DNA of 64,000 nucleotides, taken from the NCBI RefSeq assembly GCF_003010935.1, contig NZ_PGGN01000004.1, positions 434,001 through 498,000 of the forward strand, in the 5' to 3' direction. A program made the translations under genes and the position numbers. This stretch comes from Phyllobacterium endophyticum. Its GTDB lineage: Bacteria; Pseudomonadota; Alphaproteobacteria; Rhizobiales; Rhizobiaceae. The notes under the pieces were generated by a model. The model was not told where the DNA came from. It searched no databases and worked only from the letters and a program-made list of their open reading frames with translations. Shown piece by piece: positions 33,418-43,331 of the stretch (position 1 is its first letter; every line of letters begins with the position of its first letter).

Positions 33418-35514
33418 CTAACGCGTAAAGCTCTGCGCGTTGCCCGCATCAACGTTGATGATATTGCCAGTCGATTTGGCAGATGCATCCGAGGCAAGAA
33501 AATATACCGCTTCGGCGATGTCTTCCGGCAGCACATTAAGCTTCAGCAGTGAACGCTTGCGGTAGTGTTCCTCGAGTTCGTCAACCTGCAGATTGGAGGA
33601 GGCGGCGCGCTGCTCCCGCCACTCTCCGTTCCAGATTTTCGAACCCCGCAGCACCGCATCGGGATTGACCGTATTGACGCGAATGCCACCTTCCGCGCCT
33701 TCCAGCGCGAGACAGCGGGCGAGATGGATTTCCGCAGCCTTGGCAGCACAATAGGCGCTTGCATTGGGCGATGCGGCAAGGCCGTTCTTCGATGCAACGA
33801 AGACAACGTTACCGCCAATCTTCTGCCTGCGGAACAGCCGGAACGCCTCGCGTGAGACCAGAAAGTAGCCAGTTGCAAGAATGTCGATATTGCGCGTCCA
33901 CATCGAAAGCTCAGTCGTCTCGATTGGCGCCGAGGATGCGATGCCCGCATTGGAAACGAGAATGTCGACGCCGCCAAACTCCACGGAAGCTTCGGCGTAG
34001 CTCGCGATCACCCCCGCCTCATCCGTCACGTTCAACTGAACGCTGCGCACGGCGTCCGCCGTATAGCGTTTGGCGAAATCGTCATGCGCCGTCTTCAGTG
34101 CTTCAGCATCAATGTCGGCAAGCACCACACAGGCGCCCTCGCCCAAAAGCCGTTCCGCCGTCGCCCGGCCGATGCCGCCGGCGCCGCCGGTGACGAAAGC
34201 CACTCGGCCGGCCAATGACTTGGATTTCGGCATGCGCTGGAGCTTGGCTTCTTCGAGTAGCCAGTACTCGATGTCGAAGGCCTCCTGCTCGGGCAGGCCT
34301 TGATATTCGGAAACCAGGGAGGAGCCACGCATGACGTTGATCGCATTAACATAGAATTCGCCAGCAATCCGAGCGGTCGCCTTGTCTTTGGCGAATGACA
34401 GCATGCCGACGCCGGGAATGAGGAAAATCACGGGGTTTGGATCACGCATTGCCGGCGAATTGTTGTGCTTGCATTCATTGTAGTAGCGGGCGTAATCGGC
34501 GCGGTATGCTTGCAGAGCGTTGTCGAGCGATGCTGCTACCGCTTCGGCGTCCGGTTTGGCCGGATCGAGATCGAGCACAAGCGGCCGGATTTTCGTGCGA
34601 AGAAAATGGTCCGGGCAGCTGGTACCGAGAGCTGCGAGAGGGCGCAGATTGTTTGAGTTTACGAATTCGAGCACCGCCGGTTGATCATCGAAATGACCGA
34701 GCTTGCGCTCCGACACGCCGATTCTTCCACGAATTTCCGGCATCAATTTTGCTGCAAGAGCACGCCGTTCGGAGGCACTCAGACTCTTGGCAACCTCTCC
34801 GCCGAAGGCAGGTTTTCCCGCTGTTTTCCGATCGAACCAGATAATCGCCTTGTTGATGATGTCCAGCGTCAGTTCATAGCATTCCTTGGCATCATTGGCC
34901 CACGTGAATAGACCATGGCTTTCGAGCACAACACCTTTTGAATTTGGATGGTTAGCCGCATAGGCGCCAAGATCGAGACCAAGCTGGAAACCGGGTCGGC
35001 GCCACGGCAGCCAACCGATCTCGTCGCCGAAGATTTCCTGCGTCAATTCCCGGGAGTTTTTTGACGCGGCAATGGCGATGATCGCATCCGGATGCATGTG
35101 ATCGACATGTTTAAACGGCACCAATCCGTGCAGCGGCGTATCGATGGAAGCGGCACGGCTATTGAGGTTGAAGGTGCAGTGCGGCAGGAAGCCGACCATG
35201 CGATCCTCTTCCTCGACGCCCTTGTAGATGGACTTCAGCGATTCCAGCTTTTCCATATAAAGCGTGGCAAAACCATCGAGCTTGATCGTGCCGACATCGC
35301 CGCCCGATCCCTTGACCCACAGCACCTCGACCGGGTTTCCAGTCAGCGGATCGGTTTCCATGATTTTCGCAGAGGTATTGCCACCACCGTAATTGGTAAT
35401 GCGCTTGTCGGCACCCAGCAGATTGGAGCGGTAAAGCAGCTTGCCCGGCTCATCCAGATCAGCGGCCTTTTGATCATTCCAACGATTATCCAGAAGTTGG
35501 ACCTTGTCTGCCAT
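33418..35514 (-). CDS. rhaD: Bifunctional rhamnulose-1-phosphate aldolase/short-chain dehydrogenase
   Basis: ATG 35514 has GGGAGG upstream. The 698-residue protein is a fusion. Residues 1-425 form a class II aldolase domain with NYGGGNTSAK (41-50), the zinc-site HVDHMHPD (H139, H141) and ESHG (H200). Residues 435-698 form a short-chain dehydrogenase with TGGAGGIG (442-449) and YCAAK (Y588, K592). The aldolase splits L-rhamnulose-1-phosphate into dihydroxyacetone phosphate and L-lactaldehyde, and the dehydrogenase can oxidise the lactaldehyde to lactate. The fusion is normal for rhizobial RhaD. It opens the rhaDI operon. Confidence 0.95.
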   Translation of the reverse strand: MADKVQLLDNRWNDQKAADLDEPGKLLYRSNLLGADKRITNYGGGNTSAKIMETDPLTGNPVEVLWVKGSGGDVGTIKLDGFATLYMEKLESLKSIYKGVEEEDRMVGFLPHCTFNLNSRAASIDTPLHGLVPFKHVDHMHPDAIIAIAASKNSRELTQEIFGDEIGWLPWRRPGFQLGLDLGAYAANHPNSKGVVLESHGLFTWANDAKECYELTLDIINKAIIWFDRKTAGKPAFGGEVAKSLSASERRALAAKLMPEIRGRIGVSERKLGHFDDQPAVLEFVNSNNLRPLAALGTSCPDHFLRTKIRPLVLDLDPAKPDAEAVAASLDNALQAYRADYARYYNECKHNNSPAMRDPNPVIFLIPGVGMLSFAKDKATARIAGEFYVNAINVMRGSSLVSEYQGLPEQEAFDIEYWLLEEAKLQRMPKSKSLAGRVAFVTGGAGGIGRATAERLLGEGACVVLADIDAEALKTAHDDFAKRYTADAVRSVQLNVTDEAGVIASYAEASVEFGGVDILVSNAGIASSAPIETTELSMWTRNIDILATGYFLVSREAFRLFRRQKIGGNVVFVASKNGLAASPNASAYCAAKAAEIHLARCLALEGAEGGIRVNTVNPDAVLRGSKIWNGEWREQRAASSNLQVDELEEHYRKRSLLKLNVLPEDIAEAVYFLASDASAKSTGNIINVDAGNAQSFTR

Positions 35515-35605
35515 ACTCGCCTCCCGAAAAGTCAATTGCCAGCTCAGGACAGATCGTCCGGCCGTTGCTATTTGCACCTAGCTATGGAGCAGATCGCATT
35601 TTGTT

Positions 35606-35687
35606 GTCAATCATAAACGGTCAATTTCAATCATAAACTTACGATTGTGCAGTGCAATATGAAACTATTTGACTGAAGTTGATTGAC
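35606..35687. promoter_or_regulatory. Candidate RhaR operator in the rhaD-rhaR divergent region
   Basis: TCAATCATAAAC occurs twice in direct orientation, 20 bases apart (35607-35618, 35627-35638). The second copy is half of a near-palindrome, CAATCATAAACTTACGATTG (35628-35647). An inverted copy of GTCAATCA, TGATTGAC, lies at 35680-35687. Repeats phased by two helical turns between divergent operons fit binding by the DeoR-type RhaR to control both directions. Confidence 0.6.
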
Positions 35688-35734
35688 ACCAGCGCCGTTT
35701 TTGCGCCATAGATTATCACAAGAGGAGGATAAGC

Positions 35735-36544
35735 ATGCACGAGCGTGAGCGCCACCGCATCATTCTGAGCGCTGTTCAGGAAAAGCCGGTCATCACCATT
35801 CAGGACATTGCCGAACTGACGGAAGCGTCGGAAGCAACGATCCGTCGTGACATTGCCTCGCTCCATGTCAAAGGCAAGCTGCGCCGGGTGCGTGGGGGCG
35901 CCGAAGCCGTACATCCACCGCAACTGACGCCCCTCGCCGGACGGCACTTTCATGTTTCCGAATCGGAAAACGCCGACAAAAAGCGCGCCATCGCCCGCGA
36001 GGCCGTTGCGCTGTGCGAAGAAGGCGATGCCATCATCATCAATGGCGGCACGACAACATTCCAGATGGTTCATTTCCTTGCGTCGCGGCGGTTGCAGGTG
36101 ATGACCAATTCATTCGCGATTGCCGAGCATCTGGTGAAGAATTCCAAGAGTTCGGTCACTGTGCCGGGCGGGGCGATCTACCGCGAGCAAAGCATCATCC
36201 TTTCGCCCTTCGACAATGATGTGACGCGTAACTTCTACGGAAAGCGCATGTTCATGGGCTCGCAGGGCGTTGGCCCGTTTGGAGTCATGGAATCCGACGC
36301 GCTCATTATTCAAGGCGAGCAGAAACTGATCAATCAGGCCGATGAGCTTGTCCTGCTCGTCGATTCGACCAAGTTCGCTCGCCGCTCGAGTCTCATCCTC
36401 TGTCCGTTGCAGCGCGTTGCTACCATCATCACCGATGACGGCATTTTGGATGCGGACCGAAAAATGGTCGAGAATGCAGGCGTTAAACTCATCATCGCAA
36501 GCGTAAGTCAGGAAAAATCAAGGAATTCCGTTTCCGTCGCATGA
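35735..36544 (+). CDS. rhaR: DeoR-family regulator of rhamnose genes
   Basis: This 269-residue protein has a DeoR helix-turn-helix at the N-terminus (ERHRIILSAVQEKP, ELTEASEATIRRDIASL) and a sugar-phosphate-sensing DeoR C-terminal domain (INGGTTTFQMVHFL, DALIIQGEQKLINQADE). In Rhizobium leguminosarum RhaR is a DeoR-type negative regulator of the rha operons. The start ATG 35735 follows GAGGAGG. It is the first gene of the rhaRSTPQUK operon and overlaps the longer frame of rhaS by a few bases. Confidence 0.94.
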   Translation: MHERERHRIILSAVQEKPVITIQDIAELTEASEATIRRDIASLHVKGKLRRVRGGAEAVHPPQLTPLAGRHFHVSESENADKKRAIAREAVALCEEGDAIIINGGTTTFQMVHFLASRRLQVMTNSFAIAEHLVKNSKSSVTVPGGAIYREQSIILSPFDNDVTRNFYGKRMFMGSQGVGPFGVMESDALIIQGEQKLINQADELVLLVDSTKFARRSSLILCPLQRVATIITDDGILDADRKMVENAGVKLIIASVSQEKSRNSVSVA

Positions 36545-36594
36545 TCGAAACGGTGAAGACCAACAATATAGCTCAATCTCTGGGAGGACAGACA

Positions 36595-37590
36595 ATGAAA
36601 CTTTTGAAGCAACTCGCTTTGGGATCGGCATTCGCCTTTGCCATGCTCGCATCGCAGGCGCATGCCGATACCGTCAAGATCGGCCTCGTCGTCAAATCGC
36701 TTGGCAACGGCTTCTTCGAAGCGGCCAACAAGGGTGCGCAGGAGGCTGCGAAAGAGCTCGGGGACGTTGAGGTCATCTATACCGGCCCGACATCGACGAC
36801 GGCAGAGGGCCAGATCGAGGTGATCAACGCTCTGATCGCGCAGAACGTCAATGCAATCGCGATTTCCGCTAATGACCCCGACGCTGTCATTCCGGCGCTG
36901 AAGAAGGCCATGGCGCGCGGGATCAAGGTCATTTCGTGGGATTCCGCCGTCGCCAAGGATGGCCGCATCATGCACCTCAATCCATCATCCAACGAACTGA
37001 TCGGCAAGATGTGCCTGCAGCTTGCCGCCGATCATCTGAAGGACGGCAAGGGTGATTTCGCCATTCTTTCCGCTACGACTACCTCGACCAACCAAAATAC
37101 CTGGATCGAGGAAATGAAGAAGCAACTGCCGAATTTCCCGGGCCTCAATCTCGTGACGACCGTCTATGGTGACGACCTTTCCGACAAGAGTTACCGCGAA
37201 GCACAGGGCTTGCTGACCTCGCAGCCGAATGTGAAGGTCATCGTCGCGCCGACGACTGTCGGCGTCCTTGCCGCGTCGCAAGCCGTGGCCGATGCCAAGA
37301 AGATCGGCGACGTCTATGTAACTGGTCTTGGTCTTCCTTCTGAAATGGCCGGCGCGATCAAGTCGGGTGCGACCAAGGAATTCGCTATCTGGAACCCGAT
37401 CGATCTCGGCTATTCGGCAACCCAGATCGCCTATCGCCTGGTCAAGGGTGAGACGGACGGTGCTCCCGGCAGCGAAATTGCAGCCGGACGCATGGGCAAG
37501 ATCAAGGTCGGCGACAATGGCGAAGCCGCCATGGCCGATCCCTTCGTATATGACGCCAAAAATATCGATCAGTTCTCCAAGATGTTCTAA
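36595..37590 (+). CDS. rhaS: Rhamnose-binding periplasmic protein
   Basis: ATG 36595 follows GGGAGGACAGAC; an earlier in-frame ATG at 36541 overlaps the rhaR stop and would bury the signal peptide. The 331-residue product has a signal peptide (1-22, ending SQAHA) and a Peripla_BP_4 sugar-binding domain (VKIGLVVKSLGNGFFEAAN, DAVIPALKKAMARGIKVISWDS). RhaS delivers L-rhamnose to the RhaTPQ importer. A strong hairpin directly after the gene should make its transcript more abundant than those of the membrane components. Confidence 0.95.
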   Translation: MKLLKQLALGSAFAFAMLASQAHADTVKIGLVVKSLGNGFFEAANKGAQEAAKELGDVEVIYTGPTSTTAEGQIEVINALIAQNVNAIAISANDPDAVIPALKKAMARGIKVISWDSAVAKDGRIMHLNPSSNELIGKMCLQLAADHLKDGKGDFAILSATTTSTNQNTWIEEMKKQLPNFPGLNLVTTVYGDDLSDKSYREAQGLLTSQPNVKVIVAPTTVGVLAASQAVADAKKIGDVYVTGLGLPSEMAGAIKSGATKEFAIWNPIDLGYSATQIAYRLVKGETDGAPGSEIAAGRMGKIKVGDNGEAAMADPFVYDAKNIDQFSKMF

Positions 37591-37609
37591 TCCGCACGTC
37601 TCGTGGCCA

Positions 37610-37639
37610 GCCCGGCAGATTTTCTGCCGGGCATTTTTT
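37610..37639 (+). terminator. Intra-operon hairpin (attenuator) between rhaS and rhaT
   Basis: GCCCGGCAGA (37610-37619) and TCTGCCGGGC (37623-37632) form a perfect 10-bp stem with a 3-base loop, followed by ATTTTTTC. By structure this is a textbook rho-independent terminator. Inside the operon it would act as a partial terminator or a 3'-end stabiliser that favours rhaS mRNA. Confidence 0.8.
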
Positions 37640-37656
37640 CCCTTCCGGTATATTTG

Positions 37657-39177
37657 ATGAACAAGATTACCTCGCCCGAGCCAATGTCAGAGACGCCTCT
37701 TCTCGAGATGCGTGGCATCTCGAAGTCGTTCCCTGGCGTGAAGGCGTTGAACGATGTCAACATCTCGTTGTTCCCCGGCAAAGTGACGGCGCTGATCGGC
37801 GAGAATGGTGCGGGAAAGTCGACGCTCGTCAAAATCCTCACCGGCATTTACGCATCCGAGGAGGGCGAAATTCAGGTCGATGGCAAGCCGGTAGCCTTTG
37901 CAAATGCGCAGGACGCAATGGATTTCGGTGTCACCGCGATCCATCAGGAGACTGTGCTTTTTGACGAATTGTCGGTCGCCGAGAATATCTTTCTCGGGCA
38001 TGCACCGAAAACCAGGCTAGGCTTGGTCAACTGGAAAGCTGTCAACGCGCGGGCGCTGGCCTTGCTCCATTCACTTGAGAGCAATATAGATCCGCGTGTC
38101 CGTCTGAAGGATCTCTCGATTGCGCAGCGCCATCTTGTGGCCATTGCCCGGGCACTGTCCGTCGATGCGCGGATTGTCATCATGGATGAGCCCACCGCCG
38201 CTCTCTCACGCAAGGAAGTCGACGATTTATTCCAGATCGTCAAACGCCTGAAAGCCCAGGGCAAGGCCATCCTGTTTATCAGTCACAAATTCGATGAGGT
38301 CTACGAGATAGCCGATCATTATGCGGTCTTCCGCGATGGCAAGGCGGTTGGCAGCGGCGCACTTGCAGGTGTTGGACAGGATGAGATCGTCAAGCTCATG
38401 GTCGGCCGTTCCATCGAACATGCCTTCCCAAAAGTGGACATTCCTCTCGGCGAGACGGTGCTTTCGGTTGAAAACTACACACATCCGACCGAGTTTCGCG
38501 ACATCAACTTTGCCCTCAGAAAGGGCGAGATTTTCGGGATCTACGGTCTGGTCGGCGCGGGCCGCTCCGAAATTTGCCAGTCTCTCTTTGGCGTCACAAG
38601 GCCCTCTGGAGGCAGCCTGAAACTCGACGGCAGGGAGATCGCAATCCACTCCCCAAGCGATGCCATCAAAGCCGGTATAGTCTACGTGCCTGAGGAACGT
38701 GGCCGCCATGGCGCGGTATTGCAGCTCCCGATCTACCAGAACATTTCGCTGCCCTCACTGACACGAACTTCTCGCTTGGGTTTATTGCGCGCGGCGGAGG
38801 AGTTTGCCCTCGCACGGAAGTATGCGGAGCGTTTCGACTTGCGCGCTGCCGCACTTTCCGTGCCCGTGGGTACCTTGTCCGGGGGCAATCAACAAAAGGT
38901 CGTCATCGGCAAATGGCTGGCGACGCAGCCGAAAATTCTCATTCTCGATGAACCGACCAAGGGCATCGATATCGGGTCAAAGGCTGCGGTCCACGCCTTC
39001 ATCAGTGAACTCGCCAGCGAAGGCCTCAGCATCATCATGGTCTCGTCGGAGTTGCCGGAGATTCTCGGCATGTCGGATCGGGTGCTGGTCATGCGTGAAG
39101 GATTGTCGGCCGGTATCTTCGAGCGTTCGCACCTGAATGCTGAAACTCTGGTCCGCGCCGCTACAGGCAATGCGTAA
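37657..39177 (+). CDS. rhaT: Rhamnose ABC importer ATPase (double domain)
   Basis: Translated from ATG 37657 this is a 506-residue sugar-type ATPase with two ABC domains. The first has Walker A GENGAGKST and DEPTAALS; the second, degenerate half has GLVGAGRSE with SGGNQQKVVIGKWLA and DEPTKGID. This architecture is that of RbsA/XylG-type sugar importers. An ATG nine codons later (37684) is an alternative start; neither has a strong ribosome site because the preceding hairpin occupies the spacer. It works with RhaS, RhaP and RhaQ. Confidence 0.93.
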   Translation: MNKITSPEPMSETPLLEMRGISKSFPGVKALNDVNISLFPGKVTALIGENGAGKSTLVKILTGIYASEEGEIQVDGKPVAFANAQDAMDFGVTAIHQETVLFDELSVAENIFLGHAPKTRLGLVNWKAVNARALALLHSLESNIDPRVRLKDLSIAQRHLVAIARALSVDARIVIMDEPTAALSRKEVDDLFQIVKRLKAQGKAILFISHKFDEVYEIADHYAVFRDGKAVGSGALAGVGQDEIVKLMVGRSIEHAFPKVDIPLGETVLSVENYTHPTEFRDINFALRKGEIFGIYGLVGAGRSEICQSLFGVTRPSGGSLKLDGREIAIHSPSDAIKAGIVYVPEERGRHGAVLQLPIYQNISLPSLTRTSRLGLLRAAEEFALARKYAERFDLRAAALSVPVGTLSGGNQQKVVIGKWLATQPKILILDEPTKGIDIGSKAAVHAFISELASEGLSIIMVSSELPEILGMSDRVLVMREGLSAGIFERSHLNAETLVRAATGNA

Positions 39178-39186
39178 AGGTTATAA

Positions 39187-40188
39187 ATGATCAGGCAATT
39201 GTTCAAATTTCGCGAGATGCTGCTGGTGATCATCATCGCCATTCTGCTTGCCGTGTTTTCAACCCGTTCGCAGGGCTTTGCCACGCCGGGCAACCTTGCG
39301 AATATCTTCAATGACACGTCGATCCTGATCATTCTTGCACTTGGACAGATGACGGTGATCCTGACGAAATCCATCGATCTTTCCGTCGCAGCCAATGTGG
39401 CGTTTACCGGCATGGCGGTTGGTATGTTGAATGCCGCCCAGCCGGAACTGCCACTCATGCTCATCCTCGTTGTCGCTCTCGGCATCGGTGGCGTTCTCGG
39501 CGCAATCAACGGAATGTTCGTGTGGAAGCTCAATATTCCTTCCATTGTCGTCACGCTCGGAACACTCACCATATATCGAGGCATGGCGTTCGTTCTCTCT
39601 GGGGGAGCCTGGGTGAATGCGCACCAGATGACAGCGCCCTTCCTGCAGACGCCGCGCCAGCTCTTCCTTGGCCTGCCCATCCTTGGCTGGACGGCCATCG
39701 TGATTGTTGCCGTAATGTATCTCGTCATGTCGCGCACGTTTCTTGGCCGGGCGATCTATGCCTCTGGCGGCAACCCGACAGCGGCGGTCTATGCCGGCAT
39801 CGATGTCGGGCGCACCCGCTTTTTCGCGTTCGTCATCTCCGGAACCCTCGCGGGTCTCTGCGGCTATCTCTGGGTGTCGCGCTACGCGGTCGGCTATGTT
39901 GATATCGCAGCAGGCTTCGAGCTCGATACCGTTGCCGCCTGTGTCATTGGCGGTATCTCGACGCTTGGCGGCATTGGTTCGGTCGCCGGCGCCGTCCTCG
40001 GTGCGCTGTTTCTTGGCGTCATCAAGAATGCGCTGCCAGTTATCAACATCTCGCCCTTTGCACAGATGGCGATATCAGGCTCAGTGATCATTACCGCGGT
40101 GATCTTCAATGCCCGTCAGGAACGGCGGCGCGGCCGTATCATCCTGCGTGATCGCGGCGCATCGGAACAGATCGAGGTGGCAGCATGA
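39187..40188 (+). CDS. rhaP: Rhamnose ABC importer permease
   Basis: This 333-residue permease of the ribose/xylose (BPD_transp_2) family has 8-10 hydrophobic segments. Signatures include ILALGQMTVILTKSIDLSV near the N-terminus and the C-terminal VAACVIGGISTLGGIGSVAGA. It forms the channel with RhaQ, with which its gene overlaps by four bases. The spacing of 9 bases from rhaT indicates tight co-expression. Confidence 0.94.
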   Translation: MIRQLFKFREMLLVIIIAILLAVFSTRSQGFATPGNLANIFNDTSILIILALGQMTVILTKSIDLSVAANVAFTGMAVGMLNAAQPELPLMLILVVALGIGGVLGAINGMFVWKLNIPSIVVTLGTLTIYRGMAFVLSGGAWVNAHQMTAPFLQTPRQLFLGLPILGWTAIVIVAVMYLVMSRTFLGRAIYASGGNPTAAVYAGIDVGRTRFFAFVISGTLAGLCGYLWVSRYAVGYVDIAAGFELDTVAACVIGGISTLGGIGSVAGAVLGALFLGVIKNALPVINISPFAQMAISGSVIITAVIFNARQERRRGRIILRDRGASEQIEVAA

Positions 40189-41186
40189 GCGCGATACCTG
40201 AAAAGCGGTTTATCCCGGACCGGCTTGGCACATCGGCAACGCGTCTGTTTGGGAGTTGGGAAGCACTCCTTTTTGCCGTCGCCGTGCTGATCTTCATCGC
40301 CAATTCCCTCGCCTCGCCCTATTTCCTGAATGCGTGGAATCTTTCCGACGCCACGTTCAATTTTACTGAAAAGGCCATGGTAGCGTTTGCCATGGCGCTG
40401 CTGATCATCTCCGGGGAGATCGATCTCTCGGTCGCGGCGATCATAGCGCTGGCATCCACCGCCATGGGCGCAGCAGCGCAGGTGGGCATCGGTACGCCTG
40501 GCCTCGTTGCTATCGGGATCGGCGTTGGTGTCGGTTGCGGCGTGGCAAACGGCATCCTCGTTGCAGGACTTCGTCTGCCTTCCATCGTCGTCACGATCGG
40601 CACGATGAGCCTGTTTCGCGGCATCGCTTATATCGTCCTTGGCGACAAGGCCTATGGGGGCTATCCGGCTTCCTTTGCCTATTTCGGCCAAGGCTATGTC
40701 TTCTGGGTGTTTTCCTTCGAGTTCGTGCTCTTCGCCGTGCTGTCGATCGTCTTCGCGATCCTGCTGCATGCGACAAATTTTGGCCGCCGGATCTATGCCA
40801 TCGGCAATAATGAATTTGCCGCACGCTTCTCCGGTATTCGTGTCGAACGCATCAAATTCACGCTGTTTCTCCTGACCGGCCTGATGTCCGGCATCGCGGC
40901 CGTCTGCCTCACCTCGCGCCTCGGGTCCACCCGGCCGTCGATCGCACAGGGCTGGGAGCTCGAGATCGTCACCATGGTCGTCCTTGGCGGTGTGTCGATC
41001 CTTGGCGGTGCCGGAACCATCGGCGGCGTGGTTATTGCTGCCTTCGTCATGGGGCTCGTTACCTTCGGACTGGGCCTCCTGAACGTTCCCGGTATTGTCA
41101 TGTCGATCTTCATCGGCCTGCTTTTGATCGTCACCATTACACTGCCGGTCGTCATTCGTCAGTTCCGTCACAGGAAGTCCGCATGA
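40185..41186 (+). CDS. rhaQ: Rhamnose ABC importer permease
   Basis: This 333-residue permease is paralogous to the preceding one and belongs to the same family: [38 protein letters not shown] and [18 protein letters not shown] are recognisable. It completes the heteromeric RhaPQ pore. Its start overlaps the rhaP stop and its stop overlaps the rhaU start (ATGA), so translation is coupled throughout. Confidence 0.94.
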   Translation: MSAIPEKRFIPDRLGTSATRLFGSWEALLFAVAVLIFIANSLASPYFLNAWNLSDATFNFTEKAMVAFAMALLIISGEIDLSVAAIIALASTAMGAAAQVGIGTPGLVAIGIGVGVGCGVANGILVAGLRLPSIVVTIGTMSLFRGIAYIVLGDKAYGGYPASFAYFGQGYVFWVFSFEFVLFAVLSIVFAILLHATNFGRRIYAIGNNEFAARFSGIRVERIKFTLFLLTGLMSGIAAVCLTSRLGSTRPSIAQGWELEIVTMVVLGGVSILGGAGTIGGVVIAAFVMGLVTFGLGLLNVPGIVMSIFIGLLLIVTITLPVVIRQFRHRKSA

Positions 41187-41506
41187 GCGCGATGGAAAAA
41201 TATGCTTTCACGATGACACTCAATCCCGGGATGGAAGCCGAATACAGGCGCCGTCACAACGAAATCTGGCCGGAACTCGTGGATCTCCTACAACAGCATG
41301 GCGTAAGCGATTATTCAATTCATTTGGACCGTGTCACCAATACGCTTTTTGGCGTGTTGACCCGACCCGTTGGTCACACGATGCAAACTCTGCCCGATCA
41401 TCCGCTCATGAAGATATGGTGGGCCTATATGGCAGATATCATGGCCACCAATCCAGACAATTCTCCAGTCCAGACAGATCTCGAAATGCTCTTCCATCTG
41501 CTATGA
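41183..41506 (+). CDS. rhaU: L-rhamnose mutarotase
   Basis: This 107-residue protein interconverts the alpha and beta anomers of L-rhamnose so that the isomerase is not limited by slow spontaneous mutarotation. The RhaM/RhaU family signatures are present: [17 protein letters not shown] (with the conserved His/Glu), DYSIHLD, and WWAYMADIM. The gene overlaps rhaQ and rhaK by four bases each. The name rhaU is used in rhizobia; rhaM is the enterobacterial name. Confidence 0.95.
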   Translation: MSAMEKYAFTMTLNPGMEAEYRRRHNEIWPELVDLLQQHGVSDYSIHLDRVTNTLFGVLTRPVGHTMQTLPDHPLMKIWWAYMADIMATNPDNSPVQTDLEMLFHLL

Positions 41507-42870
41507 GCGATAATCGCCGGATAGCCGTCATCGATGTCGGTAAGACCAACGCCAAGGTCGTTGTCGTCGATGCGATGACTGGTGCCGAGATTGCCGCGCG
41601 CAGTATGGCGAACCGTGTTATCCAGAACGGGCTGTATCCGCATTATGACATTGAGGCGCTGTGGGCTTTTTTTGTCGATACACTGACAATCTTTGCCCAA
41701 TCGCCGGGCTTCGATGCAATTTCTGTCACCGCACATGGCGCGGCAGCCGCATTGCTGGGCGACAATGATCTGGCGATGCCGGTCATCGACTACGAGCATG
41801 TCTATCCTGGCGAGGTGCGCGCAGCCTATGCTGCCTTGCGGCCGGATTTCGCGGAGACCCGCTCGCCGCTTCTCTCCGGGGGCCTCAATGTCGGTGCGCA
41901 AATCCATTACCAGAAGACGCAGTTTCCGGCTGAATTTTCCGCAGCCAAGACCATCGTCACCTACGCACAATACTGGGTTTGGCGCCTGACCGGCGTTGCC
42001 GCGAACGAAGTTACCTCCCTTGGTTGCCATACGGATCTATGGAACCCGCAAGAGGGTAAATATTCCAGTCTTGTCGATACGCTTGAGCTTCGTCCTTTGA
42101 TGGCGCCGATACGCTCTGCGTTCGACCGTATCGGTGATCTTCGTGAGCCGCTCGCCAGCCAGATCGGTGTGGTGAAGGCAATTCCGGTTCATTGCGGCAT
42201 CCATGACTCCAACGCGTCGCTGCTGCCGCATCTGATCAGCCGTACATCGCCCTTCTCCGTCGTATCGACCGGAACCTGGGTGGTGTCTTTTGCGGTCGGC
42301 GGAAGGTTGGATCAGCTCGACCCGGCACGGGATACGCTTGCCAATGTCGATGCCTATGGGAAGGCGGTGCCATCGGCACGGTTCATGGGCGGACGCGAAT
42401 TCGATCTCTTGACCGGCGGCAGTGCTCTCGAACCGGATGCTGATACGCTGAACCGGGTGATCCGAAATCAGTTTATGATACTGCCGAGTGTCGTACAGGG
42501 GTCCGGGCCGTACCCTACGTTGCAATCTATCTGTCTGAATGATGGATCGAGGTCAGCCACCGACCTCAATGCTGCTGCCTCGCTTTATACGGCGTTGATG
42601 ACAGATACCTGCCTTGAGTTGATCGGTGCATCCGGCACGACGATCGTTGAAGGGCCGTTTTCCCGCAACAGAACCTACCTGTCCGCGTTGCGGTCTCTGA
42701 CCGGTCGCGAGGTCATTGCTCTTCCCGGCACAACAGGAACCAGCCTCGGCGCGGCCTTGCTTGCCGGAGCTCAGTATCCACTTAACATCACCACGCAGGA
42801 TGTAGCCCCTTTGAGTGGCACGTTTGATATCTATGTACAGAGTTGGCGGGATAACCTCGCTCGCAAATGA
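41503..42870 (+). CDS. rhaK: Rhamnulokinase-type FGGY kinase
   Basis: ATG 41503 overlaps the rhaU stop (ATGA); the longer frame lies inside rhaU. The 455-residue sugar kinase has the FGGY-family phosphate loop [31 protein letters not shown], the substrate/catalytic region [26 protein letters not shown] and EGPFSRN. In Rhizobium leguminosarum RhaK is needed both for catabolism and for rhamnose transport by the ABC system, which explains its place in the transporter operon. A terminator follows. Confidence 0.93.
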   Translation: MSDNRRIAVIDVGKTNAKVVVVDAMTGAEIAARSMANRVIQNGLYPHYDIEALWAFFVDTLTIFAQSPGFDAISVTAHGAAAALLGDNDLAMPVIDYEHVYPGEVRAAYAALRPDFAETRSPLLSGGLNVGAQIHYQKTQFPAEFSAAKTIVTYAQYWVWRLTGVAANEVTSLGCHTDLWNPQEGKYSSLVDTLELRPLMAPIRSAFDRIGDLREPLASQIGVVKAIPVHCGIHDSNASLLPHLISRTSPFSVVSTGTWVVSFAVGGRLDQLDPARDTLANVDAYGKAVPSARFMGGREFDLLTGGSALEPDADTLNRVIRNQFMILPSVVQGSGPYPTLQSICLNDGSRSATDLNAAASLYTALMTDTCLELIGASGTTIVEGPFSRNRTYLSALRSLTGREVIALPGTTGTSLGAALLAGAQYPLNITTQDVAPLSGTFDIYVQSWRDNLARK

Positions 42871-42873
42871 AGA

Positions 42874-42910
42874 CGCGAGCCTGAGGCCCAACCGCTCGCG
42901 GGTCCTTTTT
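42874..42910 (+). terminator. Terminator of the rhaRSTPQUK operon
   Basis: CGCGAGC (42874-42880) pairs with GCTCGCG (42894-42900) around a 13-base loop, followed by GGTCCTTTTT. It begins 4 bases after the rhaK stop. This is a likely rho-independent terminator. Confidence 0.65.
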
Positions 42911-43055
42911 ACGTTTTCCTCACTTTTGACGCTGCTCTGACGACCGCAAAGCGATCGGGAGACGCCTCTACCTTAGTATCCCAACAATGGTCCCGTACCT
43001 GAGAACGAGACTGGAATAGAACGTTCATGGAACTCAGTGGATTTAGGAGGAAACG

Positions 43056-43286
43056 ATGTCACAAGGTCTCACAGCATTTGCAAACCTGATCAACCAGCCG
43101 ATTTCACCAGCCAACTGGCGCTTTGATTGCAAGGGCTTCAAGGCGTTTATGGGGAAGGAGATCGGGGTCATCCACGCCTTGATTCTGGCTCCATTGCTCA
43201 AGCCAACTTTTGTGCCGTGTCCAATCATGAACAGCTTGGTGCAGCGATATCCTAAGCAGCGCGGCAGCTCGCGCAATTTTCGATGA
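43056..43286 (+). CDS. Possible small protein (76 residues), family unknown
   Basis: The main support is a strong ribosome site, TTAGGAGG, 6 bases before ATG 43056. The predicted product is moderately hydrophobic in the middle (GVIHALILAPLLKPTFVP) and basic at the C-terminus (RYPKQRGSSRNFR). I see no known motif. An overlapping frame on the other strand has no ribosome site. It precedes another small gene and a LuxR-type regulator on the same strand, which might form a short operon. Confidence 0.35.
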   Translation: MSQGLTAFANLINQPISPANWRFDCKGFKAFMGKEIGVIHALILAPLLKPTFVPCPIMNSLVQRYPKQRGSSRNFR

Positions 43287-43331
43287 GCGCACAGGCATCA
43301 CTTAACAACTTGCGATCGGAGCTCGAGGGAC

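Noticed and set aside
38889-39737. 282-codon open frame antisense to rhaT/rhaP
   Set aside because: It spans two real genes on the other strand and has no recognisable domain.
40116-41171. 351-codon open frame antisense to rhaQ
   Set aside because: The translation is low-complexity, rich in Asp/His/Arg, as expected for the reverse of a hydrophobic permease. The sense frame is a clear permease within an overlapping operon.
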